The notes beneath the pieces were generated by a model. The model was not told the DNA's origin. It made no database searches and was given only the letters and a program-made list of their open reading frames with translations. Positions 1-6,676 of a DNA stretch of 8,455 nt are shown piece after piece. The translations under genes and the position numbers were made by a program. The stretch is taken from the NCBI GenBank assembly GCA_021775795.1, contig JAJFHB010000661.1:1-8455 (forward strand). The letters run 5' to 3'. Every line of letters starts with the position of its first letter. The stretch's first letter is position 1. This DNA is from Hyphomicrobiales bacterium (lineage in GTDB: Bacteria; Pseudomonadota; Alphaproteobacteria; Rhizobiales; JAJFHB01).

Positions 1-159
1 GGACAGTTGACGCTGCTGATCGAAAAAATTTCCGAGCAACGGGCAGCGCTCGCGCAAAAACAACGGGATATTGAATTGACGCTCACAGAGCTTCGGGCAG
101 TGGAATCAATATGCCACGACCGCCTGTCTGAACTGGGGGAGCCAAATGGGTCAGTTTAA
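1..159 (+). CDS. MerR-family transcriptional regulator, C-terminal fragment (possibly LiuR-like)
   Basis: The first frame is open from base 1 to a TAA at 157-159 and gives 52 residues, the end of a protein that starts outside the window. The segment is a heptad-like, charged helix (LIEKISEQRAALAQKQRDIE and onward) with a late cysteine-histidine pair (ICHD), as in the C-terminal dimerisation coiled coil of MerR-family regulators. The DNA-binding domain is not visible, so the family call rests on this helix and on context: in many proteobacteria a MerR regulator called LiuR sits upstream of isovaleryl-CoA dehydrogenase and controls branched-chain amino acid catabolism. The last 14 bases overlap the start of the thioesterase gene, so the two are probably translationally coupled. 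Another coiled-coil protein cannot be excluded. Confidence 0.7.
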   Translation, partial: GQLTLLIEKISEQRAALAQKQRDIELTLTELRAVESICHDRLSELGEPNGSV

Positions 160-616
160 AGCAGCCGATACCGGCTACGAGGCGCGTGTCAGGGATAGTT
201 TCTCGCGCCAGAAGTTCATGGCGACCATTGGTGCGGAGCTTTTGAGTGTCGAGCCTGGTGAGGTCGAGATTTTGGTGCCGCACCGCGAAGAGCTTTGCCA
301 GCAACACGGGCTTTTCCACGGTGGCGTTATCGGTACGATTGCAGACAATGCCTGCGGCTATGCTGCCTACAGTTTGATGCAGCCTCAAAACTCCGTGCTT
401 ACCGTTGAATACAAACTCAACATCATGTCGCCGGCCAAGGGCGAGGCGTTGATCGCGCGCGCTCATGTGGTTCGGCCCGGCAGGCGTGTTAGTGTTTGCC
501 AGGCGGATATCTATGTGGTGCGCCTGGATGAAGAGAAACTCTGCGCCACGGCACTTGGAACATTCATTACCCTTGAGAACACTTCAGACCATTCGCTTGA
601 CAGTGCGGCGGCCTGA
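146..616 (+). CDS. PaaI-family hotdog-fold acyl-CoA thioesterase
   Basis: The product has 156 residues, a usual length for a single-domain hotdog thioesterase of the PaaI group, which hydrolyses acyl-CoA to free acid and CoA in the cytoplasm. The family core is visible: H54-G-L-F-H58-G-G at the start of the long central helix, followed by [10 protein letters not shown], in which D67 occupies the position of the catalytic aspartate of PaaI. The later strands ([17 protein letters not shown], then [14 protein letters not shown]) match the usual hotdog sheet. The ATG at 146 lies inside the end of the upstream regulator gene and has a GGGGA ribosome binding site at 136-140. The gene lies 44 bases before isovaleryl-CoA dehydrogenase, so it may relieve build-up of branched acyl-CoA or recycle CoA; its actual substrate cannot be read from the sequence. 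Confidence 0.9.
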   Translation: MGQFKAADTGYEARVRDSFSRQKFMATIGAELLSVEPGEVEILVPHREELCQQHGLFHGGVIGTIADNACGYAAYSLMQPQNSVLTVEYKLNIMSPAKGEALIARAHVVRPGRRVSVCQADIYVVRLDEEKLCATALGTFITLENTSDHSLDSAAA

Positions 617-660
617 GCAACTCTCCCCACAACGTCGCCCCGAAATCGGGCAACGCAACA

Positions 661-1848
661 ATGAGACGCCAGCAAATGATCCCCAACGACATTCCCAGCC
701 TGAATTTCAACCTGGGCGAAACCGCCGATCTCCTGCGCGACACGGTGCGCTCTTTCACCTCTGATCATATCGCGCCCATTGCCGAGGAGATTGACCGTTC
801 AAATGAGTTCCCGCGCCATCTTTGGCCTCAACTTGGTGATCTCGGGTTGTTGGGCGTTACCGTCGATGAGGAATATGGCGGCTCCGGCATGACCTATCTT
901 GATCATGTTATTGCGATGGAAGAAATCAGCCGTGGTTCTGCAGCCGTTGGCCTGTCTTATGGTGCTCACTCCAATCTGTGCGTCAATCAGATCCACCGGA
1001 ATGGGACAGAGGCGCAGAAAGCACGATATCTGCCCAAACTTTGCAATGGCGAGCATCTGGGAGCGCTTGCCATGTCGGAACCGAGTGCCGGCTCTGACGT
1101 TGTGAGCATGAAGTTGCGGGCGCAAAAGAAGGGTGACCACTATGTTTTGAACGGCTCAAAGTTCTGGATCACCAATGGACCGGCGGCAGACACTCTGGTC
1201 GTTTATGCCAAGACTGATCCGGATGCGGGTTCTCGTGGCATTACGGCTTTCATCATCGAAAAAGGGTTCAAGGGTTTTTCAACGGCTCAAAAACTCGACA
1301 AGCTGGGGATGCGCGGCTCGGACACGGGTGAGCTGGTGTTCGACAATTGCGAAGTGCCGGAAGAAAATGTGCTGGGTGAAGTCGGCCGCGGCGTGAATGT
1401 CTTGATGTCGGGTCTTGACTACGAGCGTGCCGTTCTGTCCGGCGGACCGTTGGGTGTCATGCAGGCGTGCATGGATATTGTTGTGCCTTACGTTCATGAC
1501 CGGGAGCAGTTCGGTCAACCGATCGGCACGTTCCAGCTCATGCAGGGCAAGCTGGCGGACATGTACACAACCATGAATGCCTCCAAGGCCTACGTCTATA
1601 TGGTGGTACAGGCCTGTGATCGCGGCGAAACACCGCGAACAGACGCTGCGGGTGCCATACTCTCTGCCGGTGAAAAGGCGACATGGATGGCGCTTGAAAC
1701 AATTCAGGCGCTTGGCGGCATGGGATACCTCAACGAAAGCCCTGCGGGACGTTTGCTGCGCGATGCCAAGTTGTATGAGATCGGTGCCGGCACATCCGAA
1801 ATCCGCCGCATGCTCATCGGCAGGGAGCTGTTTGAGGAAACCGCTTGA
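661..1848 (+). CDS. ivd: isovaleryl-CoA dehydrogenase (leucine catabolism)
   Basis: This FAD enzyme oxidises isovaleryl-CoA to 3-methylcrotonyl-CoA in leucine breakdown and passes electrons to electron-transfer flavoprotein. The 395 residues show the full acyl-CoA dehydrogenase layout: helical N domain (about 20-130), beta middle domain with MSEPSAGSD (138-145) and FWITNGP (168-174), and C-terminal helical domain with the FAD-site stretch [11 protein letters not shown] (349-359). It is assigned to isovaleryl-CoA dehydrogenase rather than another acyl-CoA dehydrogenase because E255 in GLDYER sits where that subfamily carries its catalytic base, while the usual late glutamate position reads YEIGAGTSE. 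The ATG at 661 has no clear ribosome binding site; the ATG at 676 ([11 protein letters not shown]) has GAGA upstream and matches the usual N terminus, so the true start may be 676. A 12-base dyad, CCCGAAATCGGG (639-650), lies just upstream. Confidence 0.95.
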   Translation: MRRQQMIPNDIPSLNFNLGETADLLRDTVRSFTSDHIAPIAEEIDRSNEFPRHLWPQLGDLGLLGVTVDEEYGGSGMTYLDHVIAMEEISRGSAAVGLSYGAHSNLCVNQIHRNGTEAQKARYLPKLCNGEHLGALAMSEPSAGSDVVSMKLRAQKKGDHYVLNGSKFWITNGPAADTLVVYAKTDPDAGSRGITAFIIEKGFKGFSTAQKLDKLGMRGSDTGELVFDNCEVPEENVLGEVGRGVNVLMSGLDYERAVLSGGPLGVMQACMDIVVPYVHDREQFGQPIGTFQLMQGKLADMYTTMNASKAYVYMVVQACDRGETPRTDAAGAILSAGEKATWMALETIQALGGMGYLNESPAGRLLRDAKLYEIGAGTSEIRRMLIGRELFEETA

Positions 1849-1894
1849 TCAGCAGATTAGGCTGCGCCCGGCACCTCTGAGAAAACTTCCGTTC

Positions 1895-1921
1895 AACCAG
1901 CGTGCAGGCTGGACTGGTTTT
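1895..1921 (+). other. Small hairpin between ivd and the GMC gene, weak terminator candidate
   Basis: AACCAG (1895-1900) can pair with CTGGTT (1914-1919), followed by only two more T residues. CCAGC (1897-1901) with GCTGG (1908-1912) is an alternative stem. Stem and T-tract are short, so this may be no more than a weak stop. It marks a possible break between the leucine genes and the oxidoreductase pair. Confidence 0.25.
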
Positions 1922-1987
1922 CGCATCAGGTTGTAATCCATCGTGCTGAACGACAGTATGCTTGTGTCACCGACAGCGGCATTGCAC

Positions 1988-3616
1988 ATGCATTATGATT
2001 TTATCATTGTTGGCTCAGGATCAGCAGGATCCGTACTGGCGGCCAGACTGTCTGAAGATGACGGGATCAATGTATTGTTGATAGAGGCGGGCGGGGCAAA
2101 CCGGAACCCGCTGGTCACCGTTCCGCTGGGCTTCCTCAAACTGTTCGGCAAGAAACGGTATTTCTGGTCGTATGAGGGGGTGCCTGAACCGGAACTGCCG
2201 GGGCGCCCGCAAACCATCATGCATGGCAAAGGGTTAGGGGGGTCGTCATCCGTCAACGGCATGGTGTTCGTTCGCGGACATCCCGAGGACTACGATGAAT
2301 GGGCACGGCTGGGTAATACGGGATGGGACTATGCGGACGTCCTGCCGTACTTCAAACGCCTGGAAGCATGCCCGGATGGAGAGGCTGCATATCGGGGCCG
2401 AACCGGTCCAATCTCGGTGCGCTCAAATTTTCGTTCTCACCCGTTGTACGACGCTTTTGCAGACTCTGGCCGCGAGGCTGGGCATCCCTTTACTCATGAC
2501 TACAATGGAGCCTCGCAATGGGGGGTTTCTCCCACGCAGCATGCGATCACTTCAGGCCGCGCAAAGCGTAGTGGGCCACTGCGTGAATACCTGCAACCCG
2601 CCATGGGGCGAAAAAACCTGCAAATTCTCACCAACGCGACAGTGACACGGGTGCTCTTCGACGGGCGCCGCGCCGCTGGAGTTGAATATCTCCAGAACGG
2701 GCAGCGCCATAGCGCCATGGCATCAGGGGAGGTTATCCTTTCCGCCGGCGCCTACAAGACACCGCAGCTCCTCTTGCTGTCCGGATTGGGACCGGCCGAT
2801 GTTTTGAAACGGTTTGCAATCAAGCCGATCCAGCATCTGCCGGGCGTCGGGCAAAACCTTCAGGATCATATGGGATCATTCGTGCAACGCAGCTGTGTGC
2901 AGCCTGTCACTCTTCACGGCGAGCAAACCTTGTGGGCGCAGGGCAAGGCGGCGCTGCGGTATCTGGCGAAGGGAGACGGTGCATTGTCACATTATCCCGC
3001 CGATATGATGGCATTTCTCAAAAGCTCTCCGGATCTCGCCAGACCGGACCTGCATTTCTACATGGCGCCCTTTCTGCGTCCCAGGTCCGGCGATTCCGTG
3101 CCGTCGCTGGCGATGACGCGCCACGGTTATTGCATCAGCTGGTGCCAGCTTCGTCCTCATTCGCGAGGTACGGTTACCTTGTCATCGGCAGATCCACTTG
3201 CTCAGCCGCACGTCATTCATAATTATCTGCAAGCTGGGGAAGACAGGGAATGCCATCGGCGAGCTCTCGCCATGGCGCGGGATCTTCATGAGTGCAGCGC
3301 CTTTGACCAGTTTCGCGGCGAAGAACTCGATCCGGGAGCCGATTGCAACTCGCCGGAGGAGATAGACACCTATGTTCGCGAAACCTGCCATACTCACTTT
3401 CATCCCGCTGGAACGGCTGCGATGGGGGACGGCGACACTTGCGTGGTTGATGATCAGTTGCGCGTGCATGGTGTGGAGAAATTGCGCGTCGTCGATGCCT
3501 CAATCATGCCGCGACTTGTTGGTGCTAACACTAACATTCCAACGGTGATGATTGCAGAGAAGGCGTCAGATCTAATCCGAGGCCGACCCTCGTTTCCTGC
3601 TGAGACGGCTAATTAG
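1988..3616 (+). CDS. GMC-family FAD oxidoreductase, choline-dehydrogenase-like
   Basis: This is a glucose-methanol-choline family flavoprotein, which oxidises an alcohol to an aldehyde (sometimes further to an acid). From the ATG at 1988 it has 542 residues, close to BetA choline dehydrogenase. In order it shows the FAD-binding DFIIVGSGSAGSVLAARL at the N terminus, GMC signature 1 (HGKGLGGSSSVNGMVFVRG), signature 2 (GAYKTPQLLLLSGLGP) and the C-terminal HPAGTAAMG plus ANTNIPTVMIAEKASDLI. Counted from the GTG at 1943, H487 and N531 match the catalytic His/Asn pair of the family. In-frame starts exist at 1943 (GTG), 1958 and 1988. None has a good ribosome binding site; 1988 is chosen because the family begins right there with MHYDFIIVG. 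The substrate is uncertain: many proteins labelled choline dehydrogenase act on other alcohols, and no betaine genes are nearby. It ends 18 bases before the dioxygenase gene. Confidence 0.9.
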   Translation: MHYDFIIVGSGSAGSVLAARLSEDDGINVLLIEAGGANRNPLVTVPLGFLKLFGKKRYFWSYEGVPEPELPGRPQTIMHGKGLGGSSSVNGMVFVRGHPEDYDEWARLGNTGWDYADVLPYFKRLEACPDGEAAYRGRTGPISVRSNFRSHPLYDAFADSGREAGHPFTHDYNGASQWGVSPTQHAITSGRAKRSGPLREYLQPAMGRKNLQILTNATVTRVLFDGRRAAGVEYLQNGQRHSAMASGEVILSAGAYKTPQLLLLSGLGPADVLKRFAIKPIQHLPGVGQNLQDHMGSFVQRSCVQPVTLHGEQTLWAQGKAALRYLAKGDGALSHYPADMMAFLKSSPDLARPDLHFYMAPFLRPRSGDSVPSLAMTRHGYCISWCQLRPHSRGTVTLSSADPLAQPHVIHNYLQAGEDRECHRRALAMARDLHECSAFDQFRGEELDPGADCNSPEEIDTYVRETCHTHFHPAGTAAMGDGDTCVVDDQLRVHGVEKLRVVDASIMPRLVGANTNIPTVMIAEKASDLIRGRPSFPAETAN

Positions 3617-3634
3617 AAGCTGGAGGACTATGTC

Positions 3635-4573
3635 ATGTCTGAGACCATTGCCGCTGCTCCATCAATTGGTCACTCGGCTCTCGTGGTTCGACCGATTGCC
3701 GGGTCCATCGGTGCTGAAATCTACGGGCTGGATTTAACGTGCCCCCTAAGTGACGAAACATTTGAGGCCGTTCACGAGGTTTTTCTCCAGCATCTCGTGA
3801 TTTTCCTGCCTGAGCAACAAGCCTTGAATCCAGACCAACTCAAGGAATTCGCAGGGCGCTTCGGCGAGATCGATACAGCTCCCTTCGTTCACCCGCTGAA
3901 AATGCCATCACTTGAAGGCTATCCGGAAGTTTTCAACGTCATCAAAGAAGCCAGCAACAGTGCAATCAATATCGGCGGTTTCTGGCACGCTGACGTCACC
4001 TACCGCGAACGACCGCATCTGGCCGCGGTATTTTATGCGAAAGAAACCCCCGACTTCGGTGGTGATACGATGTTTGCCAATCAGTATCTGGCCTATGAAA
4101 CCCTGTCGGACGGTATGAAAGAAATGTTGTCGTCGATGCGGGCTGTGCACTCAAGTGATATGCCCCATGGCAGGGAAGATGTCCGCTTTGGTGCGGTATC
4201 GAAAGATCACGCACCGACGGACGGGGACAGGAAATTTGAGGCAACCGGCCTTGAAACTACCCGGGTTGATATCATTGAAACAGCGCACCCGGTGATCCGG
4301 GTCCATCCTGGAACTGGCCGCAAGGCGCTATATGTCAACCGCGCCTTCACCTCAAGGTTCGAAGGAATGTCTGTCGAAGAAAGCCTGCCCCTTTTGCACA
4401 TCCTGTGGGCGCATGCTGCGCGACCGGAATTCACATGCCGATACCGGTGGACACCGCACACTGTTGCCGTCTGGGATAATCGGGCAACACAGCACTACGC
4501 CATAAACGACTATTACGGGCAGCGGCGACACATGCAGCGGATCTCAATTCATGAAGCTACCCGACCGGTGTAA
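3635..4573 (+). CDS. TauD/TfdA-family Fe(II)/2-oxoglutarate-dependent dioxygenase
   Basis: This family hydroxylates a substrate carbon while decarboxylating 2-oxoglutarate to succinate; on sulfonates, sulfate esters or aryloxyalkanoates this breaks the C-heteroatom bond. The 312 residues carry the iron triad H118-x-D120 (in FWHADVTYRERP) and H287 (in TQHYAINDY). R298 sits 11 residues after H287, as the 2-oxoglutarate-binding arginine does in E. coli TauD, and R302 matches the arginine that contacts the taurine sulfonate. The region before H118 differs from TauD, so taurine is not assured as the substrate. The protein is about 30 residues longer than E. coli TauD, partly through an insert near 175-212. 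The start at 3635 is well supported by GGAGG at 3622-3626, 8 bases upstream. The 18-base gap to the GMC gene indicates one operon; an alcohol released by the dioxygenase could be oxidised by that enzyme, but this is inference. Confidence 0.92.
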   Translation: MSETIAAAPSIGHSALVVRPIAGSIGAEIYGLDLTCPLSDETFEAVHEVFLQHLVIFLPEQQALNPDQLKEFAGRFGEIDTAPFVHPLKMPSLEGYPEVFNVIKEASNSAINIGGFWHADVTYRERPHLAAVFYAKETPDFGGDTMFANQYLAYETLSDGMKEMLSSMRAVHSSDMPHGREDVRFGAVSKDHAPTDGDRKFEATGLETTRVDIIETAHPVIRVHPGTGRKALYVNRAFTSRFEGMSVEESLPLLHILWAHAARPEFTCRYRWTPHTVAVWDNRATQHYAINDYYGQRRHMQRISIHEATRPV

Positions 4574-4745
4574 CACTCGGCATGATCTGGATTGACGTGG
4601 TTTGTTCTTCATCTCACGCTTCTGGCTACCGGTTCGCGTGCTTCCTCGATTCGGCATAAGTCGTAGGTTGAGGCAGGATATTTTTGCAAACCAGAGCTGT
4701 ACACAATTGATTGCGGCACGACATTTCGGCGCTACGGTTGTGGAG

Positions 4746-4776
4746 TTGTTGTTTCATAACCTATTGAAACTATTAT
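4746..4776 (+). promoter_or_regulatory. AT-rich promoter-like island with inverted repeat
   Basis: TTGTTT (4749-4754), a 16-base spacer and TATTAT (4771-4776) resemble a sigma-70 promoter. Inside it GTTTCA (4751-4756) and TGAAAC (4765-4770) form a perfect inverted repeat with an 8-base centre, as an operator would. The next gene starts over 500 bases away, so if real it would drive a long leader or a small RNA. In a GC-rich genome a chance AT island is also possible. Confidence 0.3.
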
Positions 4777-5035
4777 GTTTAATGTGCTCGCGTTCAAACA
4801 AGAGTGTCCGATTGATCTGTCCACGCCAGGGGGGCGGGTCATGACGCCGCCACCTTCTCGCCTTTTTCGATGCCTATGTGGATAAGTGTGCGCTTTGAAT
4901 GGATTATCTCGATCCTGCCCGGATGCGGATGAAACGGGCGGTCGATCTTCAGGAGATAAGACGCAGGGGACAGCGCAGGCGATGAAGCCGCAGGAGGGCT
5001 TCGCGTTCGGCATCACTGCCGCAGGTATGCGTCAA

Positions 5036-5051
5036 TGAACCTGTGGGTTCA
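5036..5051 (+). repeat. Short hairpin TGAACC-TGTG-GGTTCA
   Basis: Two perfect 6-base arms enclose a 4-base loop. The run ATTAAATACATT (5053-5064) follows directly and could be a -10 region for the leader RNA further down, but no good -35 hexamer stands at the right distance. Confidence 0.3.
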
Positions 5052-5109
5052 GATTAAATACATTGAGGGGAAGGCCGAGTGAGCGGTGCGCTGAGTAAAA
5101 GCGTGCGCG

Positions 5110-5284
5110 CTGTCCGGTGCAGGCGTCAATCGCACATTTGTGCGCATTAGGCCTCGTGTTGGTTTGAGTTTGTGATGTCAGGTGAGGTGATTGTGGCTGT
5201 TCGAGTGATCCATGTCACATCACATTGTGTGTGCATGTCTTATGTCTAAGTCTGTCCAGGGTGCTACTCCCTGCACCGGACAGA
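5110..5284 (+). promoter_or_regulatory. Structured 5' leader candidate with competing long-range pairings
   Basis: CTGTCCGGTGCAGG (5110-5123) is perfectly complementary to CCTGCACCGGACAG (5270-5283), 146 bases away. The same 3' segment can instead pair with a nearer copy: TCTGTCC (5251-5257) with GGACAGA (5278-5284), then GGTGC (5260-5264) with GCACC (5273-5277), leaving a 2-base bulge and an 8-base loop. Inside the long-range stem lie a dyad CGCACA-TT-TGTGCG (5131-5144) and an 8-bp stem TGTGATGT (5171-5178) with ACATCACA (5217-5224). The 3' arm abuts the ribosome binding site AAGGGG (5284-5289) of the gene at 5295. The layout fits a two-state leader acting on that gene. An alternative is a 174-base element with 14-base terminal inverted repeats, but no target duplication flanks it. 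I do not recognise a known riboswitch class. Confidence 0.45.
5131..5144. repeat. Perfect dyad CGCACA-TT-TGTGCG
   Basis: Two perfect 6-base arms flank a 2-base centre. The spacing is too tight for an RNA hairpin without opening the inner pairs, so a DNA operator for a dimeric regulator is as likely as an RNA stem. It lies about 150 bases upstream of the start at 5295. Confidence 0.35.
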
Positions 5285-5294
5285 AGGGGTATCA

Positions 5295-6662
5295 ATGAAA
5301 CGCGAATGGTACAATTTGACGATTTTCCGTAGCTGCTTCGCGTTGATGATTGTGGGCGCTGTTTCGCTCGGTGTCGCCGGATGGGACGACCTGGCACGAC
5401 ACGAGCTGACAGCTGAGGGCCCCGCCGCGTCGTCTGATGTCGTTGCTCAAGGCCGTGAAGTTGTAGTGGTAATTCGGCCCGACAATGCGTCTGACGACGC
5501 GGTCCCCAATCTTTCTGCAGGTAACAACATCTGGCAGGCTGCTATTGATCAGTTTGCGGCCCACGATGAGAGCGATGTCATTGTGGATTCACTGGTCTAT
5601 GTGGCTTGTGATGAAGCTGCAAATGAGCCCATCGATGATGCCGCTGTGAATAGTGCAACGGAATGTGAAGGCTTCGGTTTTGCTGAAGCCCAAGCGGAAA
5701 CGACAGACACGGACAACCTCGTCTTCGACGATGGCGCCGAGTGGACTTGCGCAGATGCGTTGTGTCAGGAATTTGGTTTTGCCATTCATGAGTTGGACAC
5801 GAGCGAAACGGATAGTGTTCTGCTGCGCAAGCCGGAAAACATCATCATCACGCACTACTCCGGGGCAGAGCCGGCATGGCTTCCTCCAGCCAGCGAGCTT
5901 GACGGCTGCCTCCCGCTCACCAATCATGCAAGCGTTATCCAATCGGAGAGCGCTTTCATGAATGATGCTGACCTTAGCGCCGCACTGGCGCAAATCTCCA
6001 CCGCCACCCTCACCATGCAACTGATCAAACGCGGCATCCGGCGCGCTCATATGTTGGGGCCCACACCTTTGATGTCCGGGCAGGCACGGGTTGCCGGACC
6101 GGCTTTCACGGTGCGTTTCATTCCGGCGCGGGAAGATGTGGCGACGCGCGAGAGTTACGCTGCGCCGAACTCGCTTCGAACCGCCATTGAGGCAATGCCG
6201 GAAGGCGCCGTTGCCGTGTTTGGAACCAACGGCGAGCAACGCTCCGGCACGACCGGAGATATTCTGTCTCTTGCCATGAAACTTCGCGGTGTTGCTGCTT
6301 TTGTCAGTGATGGCCCGGTTCGCGATGTGGAAGGTATACGCGGTGTCGGGCTGCCGGTGTGGTGTACGGGTGCTGTCGCCCCACCATCCATCGGAAACCT
6401 GTTTTACGTTGGCTACGGCGAACCCATTGGATGTGGCGGCGTTGCCATCTTCCCCGGTGACTTCATTGTCGCCGATGATGATGGTGCCATTGTCGTGCCG
6501 CGTGCTTTGGCAGAGGAAATTGCCGTCGATGGTGCCGAGCAGGAACGCTTTGAGCGCTTCGTGATGGAAGAGGTGGAAAAAAGAGGCCAGGTGAGCGGTA
6601 TTTATCCGCCTAACGAAGAGACGCTGAAGCGTTATGAGGACTGGCTGAAGACGCAAGGTTAG
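5295..6662 (+). CDS. Exported-type acidic N-terminal region fused in frame to an RraA-like protein
   Basis: The 455-codon frame has two unlike parts. Residues 1-30 (MKREWYNLTIFRSCFALMIV and onward) look like a signal peptide or membrane anchor; 31-221 are acidic, contain Cys 105, 124, 152, 157 and 205 and a 21-residue repeat (124-144 and 157-177), and match no family I know. Residues 222-455 form a complete RraA-like protein, including DGPVRD with R343-D344 (the Arg-Asp pair that E. coli RraA lacks and aldolase-type members keep), PIGCGGVAIFPGD and ADDDGAIVVP. RraA-like proteins are cytosolic oligomers; many are oxaloacetate decarboxylases or 4-hydroxy-4-methyl-2-oxoglutarate aldolases rather than RNase E inhibitors. 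Start 5295 has AAGGGG 5 bases upstream. RraA may equally start at 5958, where GGAGAG stands 7 bases before the ATG. It is therefore a fusion, a gene that lost its stop, or two products from one frame. The next gene starts 14 bases after the stop. Confidence 0.7.
   Translation: MKREWYNLTIFRSCFALMIVGAVSLGVAGWDDLARHELTAEGPAASSDVVAQGREVVVVIRPDNASDDAVPNLSAGNNIWQAAIDQFAAHDESDVIVDSLVYVACDEAANEPIDDAAVNSATECEGFGFAEAQAETTDTDNLVFDDGAEWTCADALCQEFGFAIHELDTSETDSVLLRKPENIIITHYSGAEPAWLPPASELDGCLPLTNHASVIQSESAFMNDADLSAALAQISTATLTMQLIKRGIRRAHMLGPTPLMSGQARVAGPAFTVRFIPAREDVATRESYAAPNSLRTAIEAMPEGAVAVFGTNGEQRSGTTGDILSLAMKLRGVAAFVSDGPVRDVEGIRGVGLPVWCTGAVAPPSIGNLFYVGYGEPIGCGGVAIFPGDFIVADDDGAIVVPRALAEEIAVDGAEQERFERFVMEEVEKRGQVSGIYPPNEETLKRYEDWLKTQG
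5945..5960 (+). promoter_or_regulatory. Internal ribosome binding site and ATG start for a separate RraA protein
   Basis: GGAGAG (5945-5950) stands 7 bases before an in-frame ATG (5958-5960) exactly where RraA homology begins (MNDADLSAALAQISTATLTM). Translation from here would give a 234-residue protein, the usual size of stand-alone RraA-like proteins of this type. The +1 frame ends in TGA at 5959-5961, an ATGA overlap with this start, so one lost or gained base upstream would give ordinary translational coupling of two genes. Confidence 0.65.
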
Positions 6663-6676
6663 ACTGGAGGGTGGCG

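Larger units (their letters stand above)
4574..5294. other. 721-base intergenic region without a convincing gene
   Basis: No frame on either strand combines a plausible ribosome binding site, natural protein composition and length; the longest frames (about 80-95 codons) are rich in Arg, Ser, Cys and Pro and look like chance. No clear Rho-independent terminator follows the dioxygenase gene. The visible contents are an AT-rich promoter-like island (4746-4776), a dyad GGCGG / CCGCC around GTCATGAC (4833-4851), a 6-bp hairpin TGAACC-TGTG-GGTTCA (5036-5051) and the structured segment 5110-5284 listed separately. An unlisted small RNA in the first part remains possible. Confidence 0.55.

Noticed and set aside
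4560..4577. Hairpin CCGGTG-TAA-CAC-T-CGG at the dioxygenase stop codon as a terminator
   Set aside because: The stem is short and bulged, overlaps the stop codon and has no T-tract directly after it.
4602..4844. Plus-strand 80-codon frame after the dioxygenase gene
   Set aside because: No ribosome binding site, many Cys/Arg/Leu residues without pattern, and it begins inside the likely 3' untranslated region.
4852..4890. Stretch reading LLAFFDAYVDKCAL, reminiscent of the FLDAYNFAKRLK end of IS481-type transposases
   Set aside because: Similarity is limited to about ten residues, the frame stops at once, and no inverted repeats or further transposase homology flank it.
4732..5016. Minus-strand 94-codon frame in the gene-free region
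   Set aside because: Composition is random-looking, there is no ribosome binding site, and no motif is visible.
5110..5283. Reading the 14-base inverted repeats as the ends of an insertion sequence
   Set aside because: No transposase frame fits in 174 bases and no flanking direct repeat is present. A MITE stays possible but is less supported than a leader structure.
5589..6656. Long open frame of 355 codons on the minus strand
   Set aside because: It lies opposite the RraA-fusion frame. Its translation is rich in Arg and His and shows no motif, whereas the plus frame gives clear RraA-like homology.
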